From the NCBI GenBank assembly GCA_023473405.1, contig JAMCZD010000511.1, positions 1 through 7,892 on the forward strand: a stretch of 7,892 nucleotides of DNA, written 5' to 3'. The notes under the pieces are model-generated. The model did not search any database, had not been told where the DNA came from, and saw only the letters and a list, made by a program, of their open reading frames with translations. The stretch's first letter is position 1. The number at the start of each line of letters is the position of its first letter. Both the position numbers and the translations under genes were made by a program. This document shows, one piece after another, positions 1 to 7,281 of this stretch. The DNA comes from Candidatus Omnitrophota bacterium. GTDB lineage: Bacteria; Verrucomicrobiota; Verrucomicrobiia; Limisphaerales; UBA1319.

Positions 1-3000
1 CGCTATGGTCGCGCGGATCGCTGCCGTCGAGCGTGTAGTAAATCGTTCCGGCGGGGGCGGTCATGGACAAGGCGAACCCGGGCGGAACGGTTCCGCCGAA
101 CTGGTTAAAGGACGGTGCGGCGACCCGAGGGAACATGCCGTTGGCGATGAGCTGGTTCAGCACGATCGACGCCCGCCGGTCGAAATAGCAGTTGGTGTTT
201 ACCGCCAGATTATTGACCAGGTTGAGCCACTCGACATCGCGCGTGTAAGGCGTCGCCCGCCGCGCGTCGCCCCAACGGGCGGACTCGCCGATGATGGCCA
301 GGTCGATCTGCGCCTTGCGGGCTAGGAACCGGCGTTTGGCCGATTCGGGGGTGAAAACGCCGCCGTTGAAGAAGTGCTTCTGAACGCGGTCCGCGAGCTT
401 GAGCCGGAAGGTGGCATTGGCCAACAGCTTGTGCCACATCCACTCCGGGCTGCTGTCGAGCACGGAGGCATCGCCGACGTTTGCCGGCGGCGAGGTGCGA
501 TCGGCGTTGACATTGAGGTAGGTCAACTCGGCATCGTGGGTGAAGAAGCGAAAGCCCTCCTGGCCGTTCCGGTTGCGGATGGCGTACCAATTGTTGGGGC
601 GGTGCGCGAAGAAGGAGATGGCGGAGTCGAGATTGCCCGAGTAGACCGTAAGCAGCATGAAATCGTTCAGGTTATCGACGTCCAGGCAAACGGGCAACGC
701 CGGGTTGCGGGTGCCGTCGGGATTGTTGCCGAGCAAGGATTGGTAGTCTGATTCGGTGGACACACCGGTCTTGAGCCGGTTGTAGAGCTGTGTCCACGCC
801 GTCATATCGCCATCGGTGGCATAGACAGTGAACGATCCCCAGTTGATCTTGATGACGTCGTAGTCGTCCTCCTGGCCGCCGAAGTAGGAAGCGGCGTAAT
901 TGGCTTCGGGGCGTTCCTGTGTTTCCGCAAGACCCCAGTATTGCCCATTGATATAGAGGTGACAGTACTCACTGCGGGTGGCGGGCTTGCCCATGGCGAG
1001 TTGCGTATCCCGGGAGAACAGATCGCGCAGGTAAGTCGCGTTGTCGGCAGTGCCGCAGCAGTCCCCGATGAAACTCCATGAATCGTTCTGGTCCACCCGC
1101 ACGTCGAACATCTCGAACCGGTCGACCGGCGAGTTGGTAAAGAGCTGGTAGTGGAGCGGGCCATCGCCATATTCCTTGCGAAAGAATAGGCGGAAACCGT
1201 GCTTGGGATTGGCCGGGCTCCGGCTCTGACCGCCCCGAATCCGTATGCCCCCGTTGATTTGGAAGCCAGGCGTGCCGTCCGGGTAAATGAGTTCGAACGA
1301 GGCCGGTCGCTCCCAGGCGCGTCCGTCGTTCATCGCATTGGCGTAAATCCCGTTGGGACCAAACAGGTCGGCCTGGTCCGCCACAATCGAGAAGGTCGGG
1401 ATCGACTTGAGGGCCTCGATAATGGAACCGCTGTAGAGCGGGCTGTCAACGACGTCCGGGTCCATGCCATACTGCATGATCTGGCCGGTCGAGAGTGGCG
1501 AGGACGGCCAGCCCGATGGCGGTTTCCCGGTGGGCGATTGGTGGATCACGTCGTTTACAAAGACATAGGAGCGGGTATTGATCCTGCCGGATAGGTAATC
1601 CGTCTTGAACGCGGCGGCGCGCAAGGTGGTGGTTTGGCTGACAACGACGGGTGCGGTGTAGACCGTGCCGTGGTTGGTCGAGGGAAGGCTCCCGTCAAGC
1701 GTGTAACGAATCTCCGCTCCGTCCGTGATCGAGCTAAGCTCGAGGTTGAAAGGCGCGTCGTATAGTCCGTGGTCAACGCTGAACTGTACGTCCGCAACCG
1801 CCCCCTGGTAAGCGTCGGTGTTGTTGCGCGACCCGGGCGTGGGTGTCTTGAGGAACCCGTCCGCAATCGGCGTGGGCAAGGCGATTTCGGCTTCGAGCCC
1901 GGGGCGAATCAGGAAATCCGGGCTATTGACGGAATCGTTCAAGCCCTGAATGGCCAGGACATGGTTCCCGGGGGTCAACGAACCTGCCCAGGAGGAAACG
2001 TCGATCTCCTCGGCTATCGAGGCGAGCGACTGCGGGCGGTCCGTGCTGGCGGCGGCATCGCAGGCCAGCGGGACGCCCGCGGTGCCCGGGGCATTGCGGC
2101 GGGCAATCTCATGACCATCGAGGTAAGCCACAAAACCATCCTCGTATTGGACACGAAGGGTGAGCTTGTCGAAGGTGTTGGAGGCAGCCAGGCTGAAAGG
2201 AATCCGCGTGTAAATCGACGAGTTGACGCCCGCCATGAGACCGGCCACATCGGTTCCCACCAATCGGCTCGGGCTTCCCACCCCGGACTGGGGCGCGAAA
2301 TACTTGTTCATCAGGTAGGCTTCGACAGCCTCGCTTTGCGCGGGTGATACTGATGAATAGACGAGGACCTCGGCAATGGTGCCATCGAGAAACTGGCGCC
2401 CAAAATCGAGGTTGCCGATCGTGAGCTGTGTGTCCGCGGCGTAATCGGCCTGACTATGGAAAGTGCCCGTCAGACTGAACTCGCTCGACCCGCTTTCATT
2501 CCGGATGCGCAGCATCTTTGCGCTCGAGGCGGCGTCGAACGTGGCGGTAACCAGGTAGTTCTTGCCAGGGGTCAAATCAGCCGCCGGGAACGACGACGCC
2601 CCGTCATCGAGGCCGTCTCCGGGGGGCGCGGTGAACCACTTGACCCTCTGGCTGACGGCGTCGCTGATCCCCAGGCCAAAGCCGTTGATGTCGCGATAAT
2701 TGCCAATGAAAATGGCCGACTGCTCACCCGATTCGATGCTGGCGACCACGAAAATGCTGATGGGATTCACGCGCAAATCGGCGTCGTCGACCAGCGCCAA
2801 GCCGTCGATGTTGCCGTCGAACCGTATCGCCGCGCGGTTTCCCATGGGAAACGGGGCCGTGACCAGGCTCGGTGAGCCGAGAACCGACTCGATCCAGTTT
2901 CCATGCGTGCCGCCGGCATCGGACCAGGCGGTAAGTGTCCCCGACGAATTAGTGCCGACACCAGAATCGGCAGCCAGCCATAACCAGCGATTTTCGGCCG

Positions 3001-3613
3001 GCGGTTGGGCCGGTTCGGTAATGCCAAAACCGATTCCGATCGGGCCATTCGTCCAGCCTTGCGCCGCAAAATCGAGCCCGGTCCAGGTGTTCCCCAAGGT
3101 ATTATTGGCGGGGACCATGAAGCTGGCGGTCTGGCCAGGAGCCAGGAGCGATGTTCGAGCAAACGGCTCGGCCCGGCCGTACGCCACATCGGCATATTGC
3201 GGTGGATATTGAGGGGCGAATTGGCTGGCAACGGTCGTCCCGTCCGGCTTGACGAGCGCCAGGAATTCACCGGCATCATCGAGCTGAAAATTCGTGTGTA
3301 ATTCCCGGCCTGCAATCGAGCGGTCTTTGCCGGAAGCGAATACGACCAGGTAACCTCTCGGCGGAAGGACGACCGCCGGCAGGCGCCATTCCCGGAGGTC
3401 ATGGACGTCATCCGTCAGATACCAACCGTCGAGGTTCACCTCGGCGTTCTCCGTATTCTCAAGCTCGATCCAGTCCGAGTAATCTCCATCTTCGTCGGCC
3501 AAGGTACGGCAGTTATTAGCCATGAACTCGCTGATAACGACCTGTGCGCCGGCGGAGGCTGCGAAAAGAACCAGGACCAACGCGCACGCCCAATTCACTC
3601 GGGAACACTTCAT
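1..3613 (-). CDS. Secreted lamin-tail / LamG / CotH-kinase multidomain protein, C-terminus cut off by the window edge
   Basis: The reading frame is open from ATG at 3613 to the left edge, giving 1204 codons and no stop. Residues 1-23 form a signal peptide (hydrophobic ALVLVLFAASAGA, likely cut before Q24). Residues 24 to about 130 resemble a lamin-tail domain (VISEFMANN, DWIELEN, LDGWYLTDD). About 207-437 is LamG-like (WLAADSG near its start, a YSSVSPAQ segment near its end). About 446-580 is another beta-rich module (YLDGHEIARRNAPG, LAIQGLN). About 607-687 is a CHB_HEX_C-like module (RYTLDGSLPS). About 733-1105 is CotH-like: GIRIRGG at 789-795 with K804, NGQYWGL from N889, E900, GNLD ending at D996, and HDAE at 1026-1029. 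A second CHB_HEX_C-like module starts near 1161 (YYTLDGSDP). CotH of Bacillus phosphorylates spore-coat proteins. Here an extracytoplasmic surface or adhesive role is only inferred, and the substrate is unknown. An in-frame TAG at 3682-3680 lies upstream, and 3613 is the only ATG after it. A weak AAGG precedes it. Confidence 0.88.
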   Translation of the reverse strand, partial: MKCSRVNWACALVLVLFAASAGAQVVISEFMANNCRTLADEDGDYSDWIELENTENAEVNLDGWYLTDDVHDLREWRLPAVVLPPRGYLVVFASGKDRSIAGRELHTNFQLDDAGEFLALVKPDGTTVASQFAPQYPPQYADVAYGRAEPFARTSLLAPGQTASFMVPANNTLGNTWTGLDFAAQGWTNGPIGIGFGITEPAQPPAENRWLWLAADSGVGTNSSGTLTAWSDAGGTHGNWIESVLGSPSLVTAPFPMGNRAAIRFDGNIDGLALVDDADLRVNPISIFVVASIESGEQSAIFIGNYRDINGFGLGISDAVSQRVKWFTAPPGDGLDDGASSFPAADLTPGKNYLVTATFDAASSAKMLRIRNESGSSEFSLTGTFHSQADYAADTQLTIGNLDFGRQFLDGTIAEVLVYSSVSPAQSEAVEAYLMNKYFAPQSGVGSPSRLVGTDVAGLMAGVNSSIYTRIPFSLAASNTFDKLTLRVQYEDGFVAYLDGHEIARRNAPGTAGVPLACDAAASTDRPQSLASIAEEIDVSSWAGSLTPGNHVLAIQGLNDSVNSPDFLIRPGLEAEIALPTPIADGFLKTPTPGSRNNTDAYQGAVADVQFSVDHGLYDAPFNLELSSITDGAEIRYTLDGSLPSTNHGTVYTAPVVVSQTTTLRAAAFKTDYLSGRINTRSYVFVNDVIHQSPTGKPPSGWPSSPLSTGQIMQYGMDPDVVDSPLYSGSIIEALKSIPTFSIVADQADLFGPNGIYANAMNDGRAWERPASFELIYPDGTPGFQINGGIRIRGGQSRSPANPKHGFRLFFRKEYGDGPLHYQLFTNSPVDRFEMFDVRVDQNDSWSFIGDCCGTADNATYLRDLFSRDTQLAMGKPATRSEYCHLYINGQYWGLAETQERPEANYAASYFGGQEDDYDVIKINWGSFTVYATDGDMTAWTQLYNRLKTGVSTESDYQSLLGNNPDGTRNPALPVCLDVDNLNDFMLLTVYSGNLDSAISFFAHRPNNWYAIRNRNGQEGFRFFTHDAELTYLNVNADRTSPPANVGDASVLDSSPEWMWHKLLANATFRLKLADRVQKHFFNGGVFTPESAKRRFLARKAQIDLAIIGESARWGDARRATPYTRDVEWLNLVNNLAVNTNCYFDRRASIVLNQLIANGMFPRVAAPSFNQFGGTVPPGFALSMTAPAGTIYYTLDGSDPRDHS

Positions 3614-3728
3614 GGCAGCCTTGGTAGCAGAATCCAGACCAGCGAGCCATTTTTTTGTTCGGTTGACAGGGCGATGGCGCTAAGGTCCCATTAGCCAAAC
3701 AATGAGAGCGCCTGGATAACCCGTAAAT
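3614..3728. promoter_or_regulatory. Divergent intergenic spacer with a tentative promoter
   Basis: This spacer lies between the starts of the CotH-type gene (minus) and the kinase gene (plus), so it should hold the start signals of both. On the plus strand there is a perfect TTGACA at 3663-3668. The sequence 17 bases further on (TCCCAT, 3686-3691) matches the TATAAT consensus at only three positions, so the -10 is poor. A run of seven T at 3650-3656 reads as an A-run in the leader of the minus-strand gene, with no stem beside it that would make a terminator. I find no convincing minus-strand promoter or operator. Neither gene has a strong Shine-Dalgarno sequence. Confidence 0.25.
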
Positions 3729-4787
3729 ATGCAAACACACCCCTGCCGGAAACGCATCATCAACAGCATCGCGCCCATTCGCATCTGCGACAACGGCGGC
3801 TGGACGGATACCTGGTTTGCCGAGCATGGCAAGATTTTCAATATCGGCGTCTATCCGTATGCGGAGGTGCAGATACAAGTCGAGCCTTATAACGGCCAAG
3901 GCGATCGCACCATCATTCATGCCGAGAACTACGGCGAGCGGTATGCGCGGGTGCCGGAAAAATTGGGATGGGACCGGCATCCATTGCTCGAAGCGGCGAT
4001 TCAATGCATGAAGATACCCGGCGACCTGGCCTTCCAGGTCACGATTTTCTCGGAAGCCCCCGCCGGAGCGTCTACCGGCACCTCGGCGGCCGTAACCGTG
4101 GCCTTGATCGGCGCCTTGGACCGATTGACACCGGGGCGCTTGACCCCGCATGAGGTGGCTTACACCGCGCAATCCGTCGAGGTTGACCTGCTCAAACAAC
4201 AATGCGGCATCCAGGACCAGCTATGCTCCGCTTACGGCGGCATCAACTACATCGACATGCATCGCTACCCTCGTGCCTCCGTCTCCTCGATCCAGGTCCC
4301 CAATGCCATCTGGTGGGAACTCGAACGCCGCCTGGTCCTGGTATACCTCGGCAAATCGCACAGCTCGTCCGAGGTCCATAAAAAAGTCATCCGTGAATTG
4401 GAAAATGCCGGGCCCGAATGCCCCAAGATCGCCGATCTGCGCCTGACCGCCGAAAAGTCGCGCGACGCAGTCTATGCGGGTGATTTCCGCGCGCTGGGGC
4501 AGGCAATGATCGAGAACACCGAGGCCCAGGGACGCCTGCACAGCGAATTGATCAGCCCTCAGGCTCATCGGGTAATTGAAATGGCCCGCGCGCACGGCGC
4601 TCTGGGTTGGAAGGTCAATGGCGCCGGCGGTGATGGCGGTTCGATCACCATCCTCAGCGGACCGGCTTCGGCGCGGAAACGGGCGCTGATCCGTGAAATT
4701 GAACAGGAGAACCCATCCTTCCGGCATATCCCGATCTACCTGAGCCGGCACGGACTGCGCACCTGGGAAACGGAGTTGCCGGATTGA
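3729..4787 (+). CDS. GHMP-family sugar kinase (HddA / fucokinase-like)
   Basis: The 352-residue product has the three GHMP kinase motifs in order. The N-terminal substrate-side motif is RICDNGGWTDT (18-28), the phosphate-binding loop is PAGASTGTSAA (111-121), and the C-terminal glycine motif is NGAGGDGG (297-304). GIQDQ (160-164) with D163 fits the catalytic-base region of sugar kinases such as heptose-7-phosphate kinase HddA. Family enzymes transfer the ATP gamma-phosphate to a small sugar in the cytosol, often to build nucleotide-activated sugars. The substrate here cannot be read from the sequence: a heptose phosphate, fucose or another hexose are all possible. The loop differs from the common GSGLGSSAA form, with serine and threonine where glycine and leucine usually stand. 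An in-frame TAA at 3717-3719 makes ATG 3729 the first possible start; no good Shine-Dalgarno precedes it. The stop lies 17 bases before the permease start. No sugar nucleotidyltransferase or phosphatase gene is nearby to fix the pathway. Confidence 0.85.
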   Translation: MQTHPCRKRIINSIAPIRICDNGGWTDTWFAEHGKIFNIGVYPYAEVQIQVEPYNGQGDRTIIHAENYGERYARVPEKLGWDRHPLLEAAIQCMKIPGDLAFQVTIFSEAPAGASTGTSAAVTVALIGALDRLTPGRLTPHEVAYTAQSVEVDLLKQQCGIQDQLCSAYGGINYIDMHRYPRASVSSIQVPNAIWWELERRLVLVYLGKSHSSSEVHKKVIRELENAGPECPKIADLRLTAEKSRDAVYAGDFRALGQAMIENTEAQGRLHSELISPQAHRVIEMARAHGALGWKVNGAGGDGGSITILSGPASARKRALIREIEQENPSFRHIPIYLSRHGLRTWETELPD

Positions 4788-4798
4788 AGGGTGGAAAG
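4787..4798 (+). promoter_or_regulatory. Purine-rich ribosome-binding region deciding the permease start
   Basis: The segment AAGGGTGGAAAG begins on the last base of the kinase stop codon and ends 6 bases before ATG 4805 and 9 before ATG 4808. It is the best Shine-Dalgarno-like stretch in the window. It supports an ATG start rather than the in-frame TTG at 4784, and it fits translational coupling to the kinase. Confidence 0.4.
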
Positions 4799-4804
4799 CG
4801 GATT

Positions 4805-6550
4805 ATGATGGTCCAACCCGAACAATCGAGACCGGCGATGGGTCCGCTCAGATTGTTGGTCCGCGTGAACCTGGTTCAAGCCTGGCGCCGGTTGCTCTCG
4901 ATTCGCGAACAGTCGCGGCTGTTATCGGCGTTGATCGGGTTATTCCTCGCGGGATACCTGGTATTGGCTTTTGGGTTATTCTGGAAGGGCCTGCGATTTA
5001 TCAGCACCTTCCCGGGTCTGGGAGCCATGTTGACGGAGCGCCTGTTATTCCTGCTTTTTACGTTCCTATTCGTGCTCTTGTGGTTCAGCAACCTGGTGAT
5101 CAGCTACACCAACCTGTTCCGGAATCGCGAGACCACCTACCTGCTCACTCTGCCGCTGAGCCGGGAAACGGTCTTTCAATGGAAATTTCTCGAATCAACC
5201 CTGCTGGCGTCGTGGGCGTTCGTTTTTTTGATCGCGCCGCTGTTGGCGGCTTACGGTCTGACCTGCAGCGTGGCCTGGCATTTTTATCTGATCACCCCGG
5301 CATTGATAGCCCTGTTTATCGTGCTGCCGGCAGTGGGAGGGGCCTGGTGCGCGATTGGTCTGGCGCGCTACCTGGACCGGCGGAGCTTCCAATTGGCCGC
5401 CATCGGATCGTCGGTGGTGGTGCTGATCGCTATCGCGCTCTGGCTGAAACCGGAGCCGATCTCGGACTCGGTCCTCGAAACGCGCGTCCTGGACGTCTTG
5501 GACAAATTGCTGGCCCGGACGCATTTTGCCCAATTCCCGTTGCTCCCCAGCTATTGGCTGTCGACCAGCGTTCTGAGCTGGGCGGAAGGCAGCCTGGTCA
5601 CCTCGGTTTTTTTCGCGATGGTCCTGTTGAGTCATGTCCTGTATTTTGGGTTCCTCTCGCTGACCTGTTCCGGTTCGATTTTCTATGATGCATCGTCGGC
5701 AGTGCAAAGCCGCGGGGGCGTCCTGGGCCGGTGGGAATGGATGTATCCATGGCGGAAGCATCAGAGGCGGTTCAGCTATCAGCCGGGATGGATGGAGGCG
5801 TTCTTCAGCCTCATACCCAGGTCCCGTCCGGAGCTGCGCGCGGTGCTGGTCAAGGACACGCGGATGTTTTGGCGCGACACGACACAATGGGGGCAGACCC
5901 TGGTGCTGTTTGGTTTGCTGGGAGTTTACATCATCAACCTGCGGCATTTTTCCCATCAGATGACCAACCCTTTCTGGGTGAACCTGGTGTCATTCTTGAA
6001 CCTGACGGCGTGCTCGTTGAACCTGGCCACCTTGACCACCCGTTTCATGTACCCCCAATTCTCCCAGGAAGGGAAACGCCTCTGGATTATCGGTTTGGCG
6101 CCGTTGGGAATGGTCCAGGTCGTGCGCGCCAAGTTTTGGTTGGCGAGCGGGGCGGCGCTGATTCTGACGGTGATTCTTATGTGGCTCTCCTGTCACATGC
6201 TGAACATGCCGTGGAATCGGACCCTGTTTTTCATCGGGGCGGTGAGCGTGATGACCTTCACCCTCACCGGTTTGGCCATCGGTTTGGGAACCCTTTATCC
6301 CAATTTCAAAGAGGATAACCCCAGCAAGATCGTCAGTGGATTCGGCGGCACGTTCTGTCTGGTGCTGAGTTTTCTCTATATCCTGGGCTCAATCCTGCTC
6401 CTGGCCGCCGGATCACCCTGGGGACCGCATCACCATGGACATTGGCTTTGGACGCCCATTTGTTGGTCGAGTTTTGGCGCTTGGTCACTGCTGCTGGGAT
6501 GGCTGCCGTGGAAACTCGGCCTGCGGCGCGCCACCACCTTCGAAGTTTAG
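4805..6550 (+). CDS. Putative ABC exporter permease subunit (polytopic membrane protein)
   Basis: The 581-residue product has roughly a dozen hydrophobic segments, at about 41-61, 80-103, 133-152, 160-184, 197-213, 264-286, 366-379, 392-407, 445-461, 474-494, 515-533 and 554-568. A cytosolic loop of about 80 residues (287-365) contains LVKDTRMFWRD (348-358). Other marks that I associate with the putative ABC export permease family are RNRETTYLLTLPLSRE (106-121) and YPNFKEDNPSKIVSGFGG (498-515). Such proteins have no ATPase domain and rely on a separate ABC ATPase; the cargo is generally unknown. No Walker A or ABC signature motif is present here or in any neighbour within the window. The first codons include a possible TTG at 4784 that overlaps the kinase stop by four bases, but ATG 4805 has the better upstream purine stretch. 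ATG 4808 is equally possible. Closeness to the kinase suggests one transcript; a functional link is not shown. Confidence 0.82.
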   Translation: MMVQPEQSRPAMGPLRLLVRVNLVQAWRRLLSIREQSRLLSALIGLFLAGYLVLAFGLFWKGLRFISTFPGLGAMLTERLLFLLFTFLFVLLWFSNLVISYTNLFRNRETTYLLTLPLSRETVFQWKFLESTLLASWAFVFLIAPLLAAYGLTCSVAWHFYLITPALIALFIVLPAVGGAWCAIGLARYLDRRSFQLAAIGSSVVVLIAIALWLKPEPISDSVLETRVLDVLDKLLARTHFAQFPLLPSYWLSTSVLSWAEGSLVTSVFFAMVLLSHVLYFGFLSLTCSGSIFYDASSAVQSRGGVLGRWEWMYPWRKHQRRFSYQPGWMEAFFSLIPRSRPELRAVLVKDTRMFWRDTTQWGQTLVLFGLLGVYIINLRHFSHQMTNPFWVNLVSFLNLTACSLNLATLTTRFMYPQFSQEGKRLWIIGLAPLGMVQVVRAKFWLASGAALILTVILMWLSCHMLNMPWNRTLFFIGAVSVMTFTLTGLAIGLGTLYPNFKEDNPSKIVSGFGGTFCLVLSFLYILGSILLLAAGSPWGPHHHGHWLWTPICWSSFGAWSLLLGWLPWKLGLRRATTFEV

Positions 6551-6596
6551 CTCCTGCACCCTTTACATGTCCCCACTCCGGAGCTAAAGTCCGGCC
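6551..6596 (+). other. Short intergenic gap with a small inverted repeat before the next start
   Basis: CCGGA at 6578-6582 and TCCGG at 6590-6594 can form a five-pair stem with a seven-base loop, ending two bases before ATG 6597. GGAG at 6580-6583 is the only Shine-Dalgarno-like sequence, and it would be partly in the stem. It sits 13 bases from the ATG, which is long for a working site. No T-run follows the stem, so it is not a typical terminator of the permease gene. Confidence 0.2.
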
Positions 6597-7271
6597 ATGG
6601 CTTCGGAACTGGATGAATCTGATTTTATAGACAGCGAATTTCAGGCCGCCCAAAAGGCAGCCTCCGCCTCGCCAGCTTTGAATCGCCCTCCTCGGCCGCC
6701 CAACCGCGAAGAACTCGACTCCAAGGTGGGCGCCACCCAGCAACGACTCCTGGAATTGAAACGCGCCCAGGAATCGCTCGAACGCGAACGCACTGCCTTG
6801 GAGGAAACCCGGCGACGCCAGGCCGAGTTCGAAAAGGGACGCGAGGAAATGCTCGAAAGCCTCACGCGCGGCCTCGGTTTGCTCGAAGAAGCCGAGTTCG
6901 CCGCACGCCGCGACGCCGAGCAGATGTCCAAGACGCTCGAAGCCTTCCGCGAAGCACTCGGCAAAGTGCAAAATATTCACCAGGAATCATGGACGGTGGA
7001 CAATTACCAGGTCGAACTGACTCGCGCCCTCACCGTGATCGAAAATGCGCGCATGGAATGGAATTCCGCCCGCCTGAAATGGCCACTGCTCGCCGGAACT
7101 CCCCCCACCGCCCCTTCCGGCCCCACTGTAACCGGCAAATCGCCCGCTTCCAATCCCTCGGAACAGAGCTTCCTCCAGCTCTGCAAATGGGGCTTGGCCT
7201 TGACTTGGCCGCTGGCGCTGATTGCCCTGGCCGCCCTGGTGATTTTCCTGATCATCGAATTTGGCCGTTAA
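6597..7271 (+). CDS. Coiled-coil protein with a single C-terminal membrane anchor, unknown function
   Basis: I do not recognise this 224-residue protein as a named family. It has an acidic N-terminus (MASELDESDF), a short proline-rich stretch (30-36), then a long charged helix rich in Glu, Arg, Gln and Leu at about 38-127 that should form a coiled coil. A second helical segment follows (about 135-160), then a Pro/Thr/Ser-rich linker (163-189) and one strongly hydrophobic segment at about 199-221 that leaves only a few residues (EFGR) beyond it. There is no signal peptide, so it is probably tail-anchored with the coiled coil in the cytosol; this is inferred from its layout. An in-frame TAA at 6585-6587 makes ATG 6597 the earliest possible start. 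The gap of ten bases to the next gene, which has the same layout, suggests the two are expressed together and may interact. Confidence 0.75.
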   Translation: MASELDESDFIDSEFQAAQKAASASPALNRPPRPPNREELDSKVGATQQRLLELKRAQESLERERTALEETRRRQAEFEKGREEMLESLTRGLGLLEEAEFAARRDAEQMSKTLEAFREALGKVQNIHQESWTVDNYQVELTRALTVIENARMEWNSARLKWPLLAGTPPTAPSGPTVTGKSPASNPSEQSFLQLCKWGLALTWPLALIALAALVIFLIIEFGR

Positions 7272-7281
7272 TCGAATCATC

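Noticed and set aside
5..3301. Several plus-strand open frames of about 100-190 codons across the left third
   Set aside because: They lie antisense to the long CotH-type gene, have low-complexity Arg/Gly/Val-rich products with no recognisable domain, and arise because high-GC coding DNA has few stops on the opposite strand.
3650..3656. Seven-base T-run as a rho-independent terminator
   Set aside because: No stable GC stem lies directly before it, and it is located between two divergent starts where no transcript should end.
3516..4202. Minus-strand open frame of 228 codons spanning the divergent spacer
   Set aside because: It would overlap the starts of both well-supported genes and cover the kinase antisense; its product has no domain-like pattern.
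4221..4751. Minus-strand open frame of 176 codons inside the kinase gene
   Set aside because: It is antisense to the C-terminal half of a kinase with clear family motifs, and its translation shows no family signature.
4784..4786. TTG start for the permease overlapping the kinase stop
   Set aside because: ATG 4805 has a purine-rich ribosome-binding stretch at good distance; the seven extra residues add no conserved feature.
5195..5956. Minus-strand open frame of 253 codons inside the permease gene
   Set aside because: Its product is Arg/Gln/Pro-rich as expected from the complement of membrane-protein codons; the plus-strand frame carries the family motifs.
6333..6980. Minus-strand open frame of 215 codons spanning the end of the permease and the coiled-coil gene
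   Set aside because: It is antisense to both, and its Phe/Leu/Ala-rich repeats are the complement of Glu/Arg coiled-coil codons.
7261..7263. TTG start for the second tail-anchored gene
   Set aside because: It would overlap the upstream gene's last codons without a ribosome site, whereas an ATG lies 21 bases downstream, just after the upstream stop.
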